In this document: positions 11,601-22,736 of the stretch, in pieces
Position numbering within the stretch: the first letter of the stretch is position 1
Layout: every line of letters begins with the position of its first letter
Assembly (NCBI GenBank): GCA_026168455.1
Contig: CM047431.1
Coordinates: 23,253,365-23,317,364, forward strand
From: Theocolax elegans
Taxonomy: Eukaryota; Arthropoda; Insecta; Hymenoptera; Cerocephalidae
Reading direction: 5' to 3'
DNA length: 64,000 nt
Notes under the pieces: generated by a model
What the model saw: only the letters and a program-made list of their open reading frames with translations
What the model was told of the DNA's origin: nothing
Database searches by the model: none
Translations under genes and position numbers: made by a program

Positions 11601-12286
11601 TCGAGAATAAATTTTTGAATGATGTCTTAGCGGAATATGGGGTTAAACATGTCACCACTCCACCCTACCATCCTCAAGCAAACGCTGTAGAACGGAGCAA
11701 TCGTACGTTGAAAACTATGATTGCGGCGTTTGTTAAGAACGATCACAGGACCTGGGATCAACACCTTAGTGAATTTAGGCATGCGATAAATACCGCGATG
11801 CAATCGTCTTTAAAAGTATCACCCGCATTCCTGAATTATGGGAGACACCCCAGACCTGTTAAAAGTTTACGTAGGGAGGTAGAACCAAGGGAATTAATTC
11901 AAAAGGGTGATGAAAAAGCTTGGGCCGATAGGGTACAACGGTTAGATATACTAAGAGATATTGTCACCAAGCATATAGAACAGGCGAAGGAAAAACAAGC
12001 TAAGGTTTTTAATAAGGGTAGGAGGGACGTCAGATTTTTCCCGGGAGATAGGGTTCTTTGTAGGACTCATTATTTGTCTAACGCCGCGAATAGGTTTTCG
12101 GCAAAACTGTGTCCTAAATACGAAGGACCTTATACCATATTAGAAGTATTATCGACCACCGTGTATATTATTGATAGGACTGATAAGTCCAAAGGGAAAA
12201 TAAATAAGGTGCACGTGAAAGATTTGATCAGGTATGTTACACCTAGGGGAGTGAAGGGTAGTAAGGACTGTAAGGTAGCAGGGTAG
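8618..12286 (+). pseudogene. pol: pol of the gypsy element: protease, RT, RNase H, integrase; one in-frame TAA
   Basis: Pol is open in the -1 frame relative to gag from 8,618, just after a TAG at 8,615; no ATG serves it, so it should be made by frameshifting. The aspartic protease has ALIDSGSTLSLVG near 9,230. RT has FCVDYRDLN, SKIDLKQAYFQV and the catalytic YLDDIIIV near 10,180. RNase H starts at VQCDASNYALGAVLTQ and resumes with YSTTEKECLALIWAI. Integrase shows an HHCC zinc site (AHCETSAGHLG...CDVCQ), then AADMM, LTDNGKEF and VERSNRT for its D, D and E, and a GPY/F-like end. A TAA at 10,661-10,663 cuts the frame within RNase H, so integrase cannot be made from this copy without readthrough. 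Confidence 0.93.
8627..8689 (+). promoter_or_regulatory. -1 ribosomal frameshift signal: slippery heptamer plus H-type pseudoknot
   Basis: G GGA AAC (8,627-8,633) is in the gag frame, inside the 67-nt gag/pol overlap. After a 7-nt spacer, 8,641-8,651 pairs with 8,661-8,670 (10 bp, one G-U, one bulged U). The loop GGTCCC (8,655-8,660) pairs perfectly with GGGACC (8,684-8,689), giving a pseudoknot with a 3-nt loop 1, no inter-stem gap and a 13-nt loop 3. The gag TAG lies at the edge of stem 2. GGGAAAC is an established slippery sequence in lentiviruses. Confidence 0.85.
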
Positions 12287-12509
12287 TTAGTAGAGGTATC
12301 CTTACTAAAAGTAGGGATGGTTTAGAAAACCAAGGAAGGAAGGGGATTAATGACTGGAGCAGGATGACTCATAAGAAGTTCACGTAAGTTTTTTTTTATT
12401 ATTATTACCGTGTATTTTTTTTATGTGTTGGGGTGTCACGTTATCTCGGGAGTTATTGAAGGTAGTATTTTAAGGAATAAACTATCCTTACCAGGGTAAG
12501 TAAAGTTTA
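12287..12509 (+). other. 3' noncoding region of the gypsy element
   Basis: This is a short AT-rich stretch between the pol stop and the polypurine tract, with no envelope-like ORF. Confidence 0.7.
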
Positions 12510-12524
12510 GGGGGGGGGGGGTAA
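12510..12524 (+). promoter_or_regulatory. Polypurine tract
   Basis: A run of twelve G followed by TAA abuts the 3' LTR, where the plus-strand primer of an LTR element belongs. Confidence 0.85.
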
Positions 12525-13983
12525 TGTGATGTAGCAACATCACTGGGCGTCGGCTGGAGAGTCGTTGCTGGTGTATACGCGCACCTCCGGACGCGCATCA
12601 CTCCGCGGTAGTACCCGGGTACTACTCCCGCCGGTGGGGATCGCGCACACCCGGGGAAACGGTCGCGAGGCACGTTGTTTACGTGCCGGCCCGCGCTCAG
12701 TTGTCGCCATCTTGAATCGATCTAGATTCAAGCGCGCGCACACTGAACACGCGGTCCGCGCTCGTATCGATACGGGGATCGCGCGCATATAGTATAGGGA
12801 ATTTGGAACGCGGATAGTGGGGGAACATGTGTATAAGAGTACGGAGATAAATGTATATTTGAATTTAGCGCTGTTAACTAGAGAATAATTTAGTGATCTA
12901 TTGAACCAATCAATAGATGACTTTATTAGAGAATCAGACTTCCGTATGGGTAAATATAACAGCATATTACGTTATATGACTGTAGTTACCTTAAATACGG
13001 AAAGTCGAAATACTAGTTGGGACAATGATAACTTATGCAAATTAGTGGTCATTTTTATTTATAGTGGGGTAAATACGGGTAGCTTTATTACACCTGTGAC
13101 GGATACGGAAGGGTTGGAGAATTATAATATTGCCGTATCCCTCGCAGGTAACGAGAGAGAGAACAGATAGGGATATTAGGAGATTGAGGGAGATGGAAAA
13201 TCGGGGAAGAAGTTTGGCGTGACTCGGAAAAACGGATCATCGCCATTCTGATTCTACCCACCGAAAAGTACAGTATTGACTCAGTTTTCTGATCCTATCG
13301 ATCTTCTAATCTTATCGATCGCACAAAGAGTGTTGTTTTCTGTAGTTTTGATTTCGGAGATTTATCTTGGTTATTTTATTATAAAGAAGGATTTATTTTT
13401 GGTATAAGAAGGATTAAGGAGTATACGTAGATTTATCACTTTCATAAGGAGGAATAATTACTCACAATTTATACAGATATAGATATATATAAATTTCCAA
13501 ACGGAATAGCATCCAAGGAGTATATTTAGATATTATTTATATTATATTAATTATCTTATTGATTTCGTTTCATCGAATTGGTGAGTTATTTTAATTATTA
13601 AAATAATAATTGATTTATTTAGTGGGGACAAGAAGGATAAATTCAGTGCGCGTTTTTTCTTATTAAAGTAAATTATTTATTTTCCTTATTTAAAAATTAA
13701 CGTTCTCTCTCTCGTGGTTAGTGGTGCCACGGGATCTATTATTAGATCCCGTAATATAATTAGTTATATCTAAATTTTGTTAAGGGTGTTAATATTCGTT
13801 ACGCGGTTTAATAGTTATCCGGAACTATTATTTTATTCAACGGAACTTCCTCTGGGTGAGTCCACCGGGTAATCAGGACTAATAAACTAATAATTGTTTT
13901 TCTTTTCGATGATGTTGGGAATCCGGATATAATATTATTTACATAATATTTTTTGTGTTATTTAAATTAAAACCAGCATCACA
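12525..13983 (+). repeat. 3' LTR of the gypsy element
   Basis: It has the same length and termini as the 5' LTR. I count about six base differences, for example T/G at 4,263 against 13,047. The one inside the 89-codon LTR ORF (12,901-13,170) is synonymous. The right target duplication ATGC follows at 13,984. Confidence 0.95.
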
Positions 13984-13987
13984 ATGC

Positions 13988-15428
13988 TAACAGCTCAACG
14001 TAAAAATAAAAAATTAAATCTAAAGTTTTCTATAAGCTAGCTTATCTGCTTGCAGGGGAGAAATAATCCTAAATAAGGTAAATCAGGCAAGGGTAATATC
14101 AATGTATCGGGTATTTAGGTTTTCGGCTGCTAATAGGGGAAAGCGTACAAATGATGTATAGTTTGCTGCGAAGTGGGGTTATAATTGTGCAATTAATCGA
14201 AAAGCAAGTGAAAAGGAAGGAAAAAATGATTATTTATATGCTAGTTTGCTTAATTTGTTAATTTGTTAAAAGCAAAATTAAATATGTTATTAGTGCTAAT
14301 TATTTGGTTGCTACCAGAGGATAAACAATATTTTAATTTGCACAAAAAACATTATTATTTATTATAATTGTTATGTAAACTACATAATTTATGTATTAAA
14401 TAAATACGACACATCCACAATCGGTAGAAAAACAACATGGATTTCTTTTTAAACATGATTTTGATTAGGATGGCGTAAAGATTGTTGATAGCAAAGGTAA
14501 TTATAATAATCGTCTTATCTCAGAGATGGTGTACATAAAACTTGATAATAATAACATTAATAGGAAAGATGATATTAGATTTTTAAATAGAACGTATTTA
14601 CTAATTCTAAGAAAATAAAATGCCTAACTGACAATTGCTTGACGTTTCTTGTATTTACTTTTTGCAACTTATATATAAACACATTATTGTATACAAACTT
14701 GCTTATGTACATTTAACCACTGGACATATCGGTTTAATCCGATTAAGGGTACTTTAATTCCCGTTGATTTATTTATTTTGTATTACGGTATTGCCAGTGT
14801 GGGATTTTTAATTTCTGTATTTGAAAATTGTTATTTTTTAGTAAACAGCCTGAAGAGGTTGGCAGACCACGCCATCGGAACGTTGCTAAAAAATCTGTGT
14901 TTAAGATTTTTTCCCATTGCCTCCGCCAGATCGATTAAAAAAAATCAAGCAATAAAAATTTTATTTAGATTTATTTGTTATGGAAATATTATAATTTGCA
15001 ATCAAAGATCACTGTGTAAAAATTAAAAAAAATGATTTAAAATATCTAGCTTCTTGGTTTGTCTACACTTTTAAAGATTAAAAGCAAAAGCGAACCACCA
15101 AGTAAATTACATTTAGATCAAAATTTAGCTAACGTAAAAACTGAATTCATGCACAACTTGTAGTCACCGATGAAAACGTACATTTAATTGAAGGAATTAT
15201 TTTTATATTAATTAGTTAGTATTTTGGAAAGGAAAAATGATTAAAATACGAATCTATGCTACAAAAATTGGATAGTTAAATATTCTTTTTTTTATACAAT
15301 TATGAGAACAAAACAATTTAATCAAAACTTATTTTCATGAAAATATCCCTATCAATGATTAATAAAAATTTGTATAAATAATTTCACATTTTTAACGAAC
15401 AATACATAATTAAAACATAAATGTATAT
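13988..15428. other. AT-rich intergenic DNA, nothing recognised
   Basis: The stretch is AT-rich with short spurious ORFs. I found no coding motif or structured repeat. Confidence 0.6.
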
Positions 15429-16075
15429 TATAATAAATTTAACGGTCTGTACGAGCTTGAATATATAAATATTCTTAATCATCAGTCAATGGTGTGCTAC
15501 AATTTGTACCCTCTACGCCAAACTGAATGAACATAAATAATTTGATTCTCGAGACTAAGTAAGTTAAATTGAAAATATTAATGTGGAAATAAAAGAATAT
15601 TATTAAGATAACTTTAAATACAAAGATAAAGGAAATGTATAGCTAAATTATAAATGTAATAAATGTTTCGACCACAATTGCCAGTTAGTCTCGTCAGTGA
15701 GGACTGGCAATCTACCTTAGACATTGAAAATTGAATTAATATCGAAATAGACCAAGAACAATACTATTGAGTGGGGCACATATATCCACTAGGGGGTTTT
15801 GCTTGGTTTCTAATACATGTAAGTGATAAAGTCTTCTAACGGTATTATATTTACAATTTTGTCATACATTTTCTTTATCTTTGTATTTAAAGCTATCTTA
15901 ATAATATTTTTTCATTTCCACATTAATATTTTTAATTTAACTTACTTAGTCTCAAGAATTAAATTATTTATGTTCATTCAGTTTGGCGTAGAGGCTACGA
16001 ATTGTAGCGCACCATTGACTGATGATTAAGAATATTTATATATTCTGGCTCGTACAGACCGTTAAATTTATTATA
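15429..16075. mobile_element. Inverted-repeat (hairpin) element, about 647 bp
   Basis: The left arm (15,429-15,642) and right arm (about 15,862-16,075) are inverted copies over about 213 bp, beginning TATAATAAATTTAACGGTCT. The loop holds a smaller hairpin (GCCAGTTAG...CTGGC near 15,680). No coding capacity. Terminal bases and target duplication are not clear, so the superfamily is unknown. Confidence 0.75.
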
Positions 16076-16461
16076 ACATAAAATTTCACGAGTATTACTC
16101 TTTAAAAAAATAAATGTATATTATAAAAATTATTTTAAATGTGTAAAATTTGTAAATTTACAAATGAACCTTAAAATAAAAATTTGTCAGTAATAAAGCA
16201 ATACGCAAAATTAATACTATTTTTGAGCATCTTTACAAAGAGATTTTACACATTAACGGATTTGATAATTTTTATTATTTGGGTGTAAGTTTGATAATAA
16301 TAATTTTCACATTCAAAAATACATTACTTACATTTATATGTATACATGTACTTGTAAGTTAAATTTAAAATAGACACATGGGACAGACATACAACATTAT
16401 TCTGTATAAATAAAATGTATTTGTCTATATAACACATAGATTTATAAAATTAATAACTTAC

Positions 16462-16607
16462 TTTGGAAATCCTCGTATTCCATCATTAAATATCTTGATG
16501 TATATAACCCCTGCATATTAATACGTATGATGAAGTTTCTGACAATTCTTACAGCTAGTTCGTTTCCCCAAAAAAATAGGTGATGATCATGTGCGATTTT
16601 GCGAAAT
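16462..16607 (-). CDS. Possible internal exon of an unknown host gene
   Basis: On the minus strand a TTGCTGCAG acceptor-like sequence is followed by 146 bp that stay open, then by AA|GTAAGT, a good donor. The reading frame encodes FRKIAHDHHLFFWGNELAV and continues to EYEDFQ. The exon would enter with one base completing a codon and leave after the first base of the next. I recognise no family. The piece could also be a transposon relic. It is proposed because composition and splice-like edges agree. Confidence 0.3.
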
Positions 16608-16681
16608 CTGCAGCAACTGACAATAAAATTAAATTCACGCACTAACCGCGAAAAGTCCATGTGTTTTATACGATACAGCAT

Positions 16682-17204
16682 GTATATGTATGTGTTTTAT
16701 ACGATAAAATAACCCCTACGCCAGAGGCGAGTTGGTGGATGCCTTTGGCGTAAATGTCAACTTTTCGTACAATAAGGGAGCACAAACTTCTTTTAATACT
16801 TTTAATCATTGTACACTTTTTTATAGCAAAAATTCACACAATCAAAATACAGATTCTTTCGATGTACGATACAACTGTCTCAGCACACGGAAAAAAACTG
16901 GTTATTTTCAGATTTTCTTTTCTATACCCTTATTTTTCTCCCACTTATTTTCTTTTTATCAGAGTACAAAATATTGCGACGCTACATTTCGTCGGTTATA
17001 ATAATTGAAATAGTTAAAAGACTGACGAGGGTTGCGTCATAGTAGGGCTGAAAATGGCTATATCGCCGAGGTATATTTACTTGGGCGCCTGACGATATTA
17101 ACAACAAACTAAATAATAAATACCAAATGATCAAGATTACCCGGCAATATTTCCTCACAACTTTGCGTCTCAGAGGGAACCCCAACGGCTAACCACCTCG
17201 GAAC
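16682..17204. other. Nothing recognised
   Basis: No gene or repeat is supported here. Overlapping short ORFs are in AT-rich sequence. The last five bases before the next element (17,205-17,209) are its target duplication. Confidence 0.5.
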
Positions 17205-17209
17205 CGTCG

Positions 17210-19140
17210 CACAGTGGTTCCAAATGCGAAAAAAATGGGCAAAATTCTCGACCCGGCATGCATTTTATCGTACGGATTTTTTTTCTGTGCGAAAAAGTAT
17301 CTTTTACTACATAGAATACGAAACCGTGCAGGCGAAATCGCTAAAAATAAAGGTACTAAAACCCGCTGGAAGCGAAACTCGAATAAACGAGTTTTTGAGT
17401 GTTATTTCTTATATAACTTCATTTTTTCGTGTTTAAAAGCACCTTGAAGCCATGATTTTGATTAGTATTATTGTTAGTAAACGTAGGGTAAGGTGTCCCG
17501 CTATAAAAATAGTGTAAATAATAATTTTGGACTATCAAAATCATTTTTTCTTATGGAAATGTGGAAAATCCCTATTTTCATGCGTTAAAGCACACTGTTT
17601 AATACCTATATCGTGGGCGTACGAGCATTTACGCACGTGTATTTATGACTCTGTTTGTTTACGCGTGTATGTGTGTGTACGTATGTGTGTGTGAGTATGT
17701 ATGCGTGTTATTTTTGTGTTTCATTATTCGCTTGTATGTCAAAATCCTCGAAAGCTAGCGATTTTTGAAGGATTAATTAACAATAATTAATTACCTAAGC
17801 CTGTACATTTATTGCATCCTACAGATACTTTTTTTTACACATTTAGGATTATATTTGTGTATTTATAGCTAATGCACATATTTAATTTTTATTAATTTCA
17901 TGTCTAATTATAGAAATGCCCAAAATCCGGTGAATCTTGGAGGTTCAATTAACAATAATTAATCAACTAACCCTGCATATTTCTTGCAACTTATGAGTAC
18001 TTTTTTTTTAGATCCTTGGGAGTATTGGGTTATTGGGTTCAAAATAATAACAGTATTTTTTATTCAATATTCGTAATTATACAATACATTAAATAATTTT
18101 CTTGCAAATAAATGCTATTGAGCAACATAAAAACTGAAAGAAACTTTGGTAATATTTTGATTTGTACCGACAAATTTATTAAAAAGTCTAAAAATAAGTT
18201 GGTAGATGGGAGCGGGAATTGGGTTAGTCCCGCTCCGCGCGCAGCAGTTTTAAAACCGATTCACAGTTAAGCTATTGAATATCACTAAAAAACCAAATTA
18301 TGCTAGATTTCGCGAATTTTCATATATAACTGTGAAAATAATGAAAACTAAAAGTGTTCTAAGAATCTAAAAAAAAGTACTCGTTGATTAATTATTGTTA
18401 ATTGAGCCTCCAAGATTTACGGAGTTTTGGGAATTTTTACAATTAGACATGAAATTAATAAAAATTAAATATGTGCATTAGCTATAAATACACAAATACA
18501 ATCCCAAAGGTGTAAAAAAAAGTATCTGTAGGATGCAATAAATGTACAGGCTTAGGTAATTAATTATTGTTAATTAATCCTTCAAAAATCGCTAGCTTTC
18601 GAGGATTTTGACATACAAGCGAATAATGAAACACAAAAATAACACGCATACATACTCACACACACATACGTACACACACATACACGCGTAAACAAACAGA
18701 GTCATAAATACACGTGCGTAAATGCTCGTACGCACACGATATAGGTATTAAGCAGTGTGCTTTAGCGCATGAAAATAGGGATTTTCCACATTTCCATAAG
18801 AAAAAATGATTTTGATAGTCCAAAATTATTATTTACACTATTTTTATAGCGGGACACCTTACCCTACGTTTACTAACAATAATACTAATCAAAATCATGG
18901 CTTCAAGGTGCTTTTAAACACGAAAAAATGAAGTTATATAAGAAATAACACTCAAAAACTCGTTTATTCGAGTTTCGCTTCCAGCGGGTTTTAGTACCTT
19001 TATTTTTAGCGATTTCGCCTGCACGGTTTCGTATTCTATGTAGTAAAAGATACTTTTTCGCACAGAAAAAAAAACCCTACGATAAAATGCATGCCGGGTC
19101 GAGAATTTTGCCCATTTTTTTCGCATTTGGAACCACTGTG
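17210..19140. mobile_element. Transib-like palindromic non-autonomous transposon
   Basis: The two ends are inverted copies starting CACAGTGGTTCCAAATGCG. Both flanks read CGTCG (17,205-17,209 and 19,141-19,145), a 5-bp duplication that fits the CG-rich preference known for Transib. The arms run about 800 bp each (17,210-18,014 and about 18,368-19,140) around a non-repeated core of about 350 bp. The terminal heptamer CACAGTG equals the RAG signal heptamer and is followed by 12 bp and an A-rich nonamer-like AAAAAAATG. No transposase is present; the mirrored 70-codon ORFs in the arms are a by-product of the inversion. Confidence 0.85.
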
Positions 19141-19842
19141 CGTCGGTCTTTAAAGTAAAGGAACAATATCAATATATCAATAATAACACTCACGATTTTA
19201 ACGTTTAGCAACAGCTATATTTTACTATAAAAAGATTAAAAAGATTTATAACAATTCTGGCACCGATTTACAATTAATAATCGCGATCGAAAACCAAATA
19301 CTGTCTAGAAGACGTCTTTTTATAGGCAGAAACTGCCTATAAATTTCCAGAGTGGGTCTAAACCATTTTAAGACCAGTTTTGATCAAAATATCTGGGAAA
19401 AGTGCCCGAAGTATTATTAAAAATGTATTTGGTGCCTTATAACGATGAATCTGTTATCATGATCATTGCAACAAATTCATGCAATTACCTTGGAGTGGTA
19501 GAAAAGCATCTCTACTTTTTTCGGTACCAATCTAATCTTTTGTTATCTGTTAAAAATATAAATATTATTATACAATTATAAAAAAGTAATTTTTAAACAG
19601 TTATTATGCTGGATTTTTAGTTTTACAATCCTTACAAGAATTATGACACTAATCTGAATGATGACTATAAATGTATCAACATTATTATTATAATAACTAA
19701 AGATACGTATTTAATACAAAAAAATAAATCAATAAATCAGTTCTGATATTGCAATGATTAATTTTGATTAATTTGCAGTGGCAAGTTTGGAACATTCAAA
19801 TAATATATTGCTGAATAATAATAATAATAATAATTTAAAATA

Positions 19843-20227
19843 GAATGCTAAAGTTGAAATTTGATATGCGGGGAGGGGGGATGTCTAAAGGAAATATCGA
19901 GAAATAAAGACATCAAGGTACAAGGTGCATGGAATCGTCGGGTTCCCGGTAGCCAAGTGGTGAGGCAACTGCCCGGTAAGCAGGAGACCGTCGGTTCGAT
20001 CCCGACCTGGGCATGTTGATTTTTTTCTTTCTTGATCTTTCCTTAATTAATTTTTTAATACCTCTGGCAACATTTAAGACTTAGCGATATGCAAGTAAGT
20101 TGCTAATAAAGAGGGTTTTGTGCAATATTTGAAAAAATATTAAGCAACACAAATTAGCTTGGAAATACCGATTTAAATTCATATAATACTTTGTAATAAA
20201 TACATGCACGGGCGATTTAAAGTAAAC
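19843..20227 (+). mobile_element. tRNA-headed insertion (SINE-like) in the family G element
   Basis: A 385-bp block is flanked by AATTTAAAATA on both sides (19,832-19,842 and 20,228-20,238), an 11-bp target duplication, and sits exactly where the other family G copy has only its AAT repeat. It contains the tRNA-like sequence below. There is no poly(A) tail and about 100 bp precede the tRNA part, so it is not a standard SINE. Confidence 0.6.
19943..20013 (+). tRNA. tRNA-Thr-like sequence, probably a SINE head or pseudogene
   Basis: It folds as a cloverleaf: acceptor TTCCCGG/CTGGGCA with one mismatch, D stem GCC/GGC, anticodon stem with loop CCGGTAA, and a perfect T arm GTCGG-TTCGATC-CCGAC. 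Box A (TAGCCAAGTGG) and box B (GGTTCGATCCC) are intact and a T run follows at about 20,020. The loop would give anticodon GGU, but C replaces the usual U33. Location inside a mobile insertion argues against a working gene. Confidence 0.55.
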
Positions 20228-20895
20228 AATTTAAAATAATAATAATAATGTTGATAAATTTATAGTCATCCTTCAGATTAGTGTCATAATTCTTGTAAGG
20301 GTTGTAAAACCAGAAATCCAGCATTATAAATGTTTAAAAATTAAGTTTTTATAATTGTATAATAATATTTGTATTTTTAAACAGCTTACAAGATTAGATT
20401 AGTATTAAAAAAAGTAGAGATGCTTTTCTACCACTCCACGGTAACTGCATGAATTTTTTTGCAATAATTATGCTAACTAACTCATCATTTAGACCCACTC
20501 TGGAAATTTATAGGCTGTTTCTGACTATAAAAAGACATCTTTTAAACTGTATTTGGTTTTCAAAGACCGGAGCAGAATTACTGATTTTTACTAAATAAGA
20601 TTTAAATGGCTTACGAGAGTGTGTCAGCATACATTTATGACTTCAAAAGTATTTTTAATGAAAAATTTAGAAATTGTTACAAAAAAGTCATATTTATGTT
20701 TATAGTAAAAAATGCATCCCCTGGGAGCTACAAATTCATGAAAATGGTATAGTGCTAAAATGTCAACTTTGACTGTCTGTAACTTAAAATAATAGCCCCA
20801 AAAGCTCTGAAAAAATTTAGGAGAACTACTGGACACCTTTAAAACATATGCCTACAGTTATAGCACTATTCATTTTTTTCATCTTCGATTTCACA

Positions 20896-22040
20896 TCCCC
20901 TATTCTTCTCGCACGCTTCCCCTCGTTACGCGTCCTCTCTCCCACGGTTGCCGCTCGTGCAACACTCTAGTTGCTCGAGTGATTTTCCTCTTTTCGCGCA
21001 TCTCGCCCGGTGCCGCACGATCGTCACCATCGATGCTGTGTTCCCCAGTGTACGGGTGTAGGCCCTACACTGTAGGGTTGCGGAGCATTCGGGCTCGCTT
21101 GGCTAGTTGCACAAGATATTCGAACGCGCGTCGTCGTCGTCTACTGCGCACGTGTGACAGTTGAGGTCACAACATCGCCTAACGTCCCGTCATGTTTACG
21201 TTGGTATCGAGTACGCCAGATACCGTGGAACGACCTGGGCTCAGTCCTGGCCCACGATACCTCTTGACCGTTGCCTGGTTTGTCTCGGCTTATATAAATT
21301 CACCGAGTATTGGACCCATGGTTCTTCCGTTTTCGTCGCGCTGGAATATATCCATACCGCGGGTATTAATATTATATATAAGTGCACCGGTGCACTTCGG
21401 TCCGTCGGCGAGGGTTTCGATACCTGCGACACGATCTCGATCTAAATGTTTAGAGTATGTATGCACATGACTTGTAAATACAATGTAAATACAAGTCATG
21501 TACATATATTGTTCGTTCTAGATGTTTACAACGTTCGTTCACAGTATATAGGTACAAAGGAGATCCGTCTGGTTTTCACTAATGGTATAGGTAAAGGTTC
21601 CCTTTTACACATGGGCGTGAACAGATTTTTTTTTTACAATAAACTTTATCGATGCAACCATTTATTTTGTTTAAATAGGGTGCTAACAAGATTTTGTACT
21701 TTCCATGTAGGTACGCAAAATATCCATCTGGGATTTATTATAAGCACATATAAACTTATTCTTACCTATGTATGTTCCACAAAATTTCTAATAAAGATAC
21801 TGTTATGAACTTCTTTGTAAAATCTAAGTAGTTTTTCACCTGAAATTATCAGCTTCATTTGTACACCCTATAGGTATACGTCCATCTGTACTAGTAAAAT
21901 ATTGATTAAAAATCATTTTTTTTAAATAATACAATTAACTACTGTTAATCTCTCGGTATTATTAATCTCTCGGTTACTCGGTAATTCGTACGATTGTCAA
22001 AAACTTCTTTTTTTATTTTGCGTGTGACTTAAAAAGTAGA
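20896..22040. other. GC-rich segment with palindromes, no gene recognised
   Basis: 20,896-21,450 is GC-rich and turns AT-rich afterwards. It holds an 18-bp perfect palindrome AAGTGCACCGGTGCACTT (21,380-21,397) and an 11-bp stem CATGACTTGTA/TACAAGTCATG (21,466-21,500). The short overlapping ORFs here have no recognisable motifs. Confidence 0.4.
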
Positions 22041-22736
22041 ATGGAATCAACAAGTAAAGTCAACGAATGTGATATTAATATGGACATAGATTGGATTACG
22101 CTATTAAATGTTGATTTAAGCAAATTAATTCAAAACACAAATTGCGAATTTGGCTGCAATAAATCAATTGGAGTGTGGTCCGTCTGTAATGAATAATAGT
22201 GTACTACCAAACATTGTATCACCCAACACTACGAGAATGCAGGAAAATATAATACAGGATTATAATTTACTAGATGATCTTAAGGACAGCGAAATTTCAT
22301 TTTTCTCACGCATTATCTCAGATTTTGGGATCAAAATATATACACTGTTCGACTTTACATGAACCCCTCACTAGTACTGCGGGTAATTTAGAATAAAGTG
22401 TAGATTATCAATGGATATTAGGTAACAATGGTATCTTAATAAAGTTACCAAAAGCACGCGATGAACTGAGGGAATATGTCATTTTCAAACCAACAAAAGA
22501 AACGTCAAACAATGAAGAAAGCGCAGCAAATTGACGACATTGTTCCATTGTTCAATAAAGAAAAGATGGAAATGACAATCACGCTAGTAGAAGACACGGA
22601 GGAAGAAAAAGACAGTTATATAGAAATACTAGAATATTATTTAAATAAAGAAAACAAATCGTTGACACTAAATAAAAAATATATCAATCACGCGCATCCC
22701 GGAGCAAAATGGTTTTTAAATAAAGAAGTAATGTAA
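22041..22736 (+). pseudogene. Unidentified coding relic in several frames
   Basis: Successive open pieces change frame: an ATG at 22,041 opens 51 codons (MESTSKVNECDINMD...), another piece runs through 22,150-22,362, a third from about 22,397 (DYQWILGNNGILIKLPKARD), and a last from 22,476 to 22,736 (acidic, with EKDSYIEILEYYLNKE). The composition is protein-like and the order is continuous, which suggests one gene broken by frameshifts or small introns. I recognise no family. Confidence 0.4.

Larger units (their letters stand above)
3741..13983 (+). mobile_element. Ty3/gypsy LTR retrotransposon, full length, young but coding-defective
   Basis: The element is 10,243 bp with two 1,459-bp LTRs, a tRNA primer site, gag, pol and a G-rich polypurine tract. 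ATGC flanks both sides (3,737-3,740 and 13,984-13,987), a 4-bp target duplication typical of gypsy elements. The pol order is protease, reverse transcriptase, RNase H, integrase, which is the Ty3/gypsy order; integrase ends with a GPY/F-like module and no chromodomain is evident. Only about 240 bp lie between the pol stop and the 3' LTR, so there is no env. The LTRs differ at about six positions, so insertion was recent. The coding strand is purine-rich, with heavy use of AGG, AGA and TTA codons and many TAGTAGGG strings. One in-frame stop breaks each of gag and pol. Confidence 0.95.
19280..20895. mobile_element. Hairpin MITE, family G, second copy (left end truncated)
   Basis: The sequence matches the family G element at 51,945-53,590: arms carry TAGTCAGAAAC, CAGAGTGGGTCTAAA, and a right end ...CATCTTCGAT. 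The left arm starts inside the family's arm, so the outer part is missing. Its AAT-rich centre is split by the insertion at 19,843-20,227. Confidence 0.75.

Noticed and set aside
17224..17436. Pair of 70-codon ORFs at 17,224-17,436 and 18,914-19,126 as a conserved gene
   Set aside because: They are mirror copies in the arms of one palindrome, so identity reflects the inversion, not selection.
19943..20013. Functional host tRNA-Thr gene
   Set aside because: C33 and acceptor/anticodon mismatches, and its place inside an insertion with target duplicates, argue for a mobile or dead copy.
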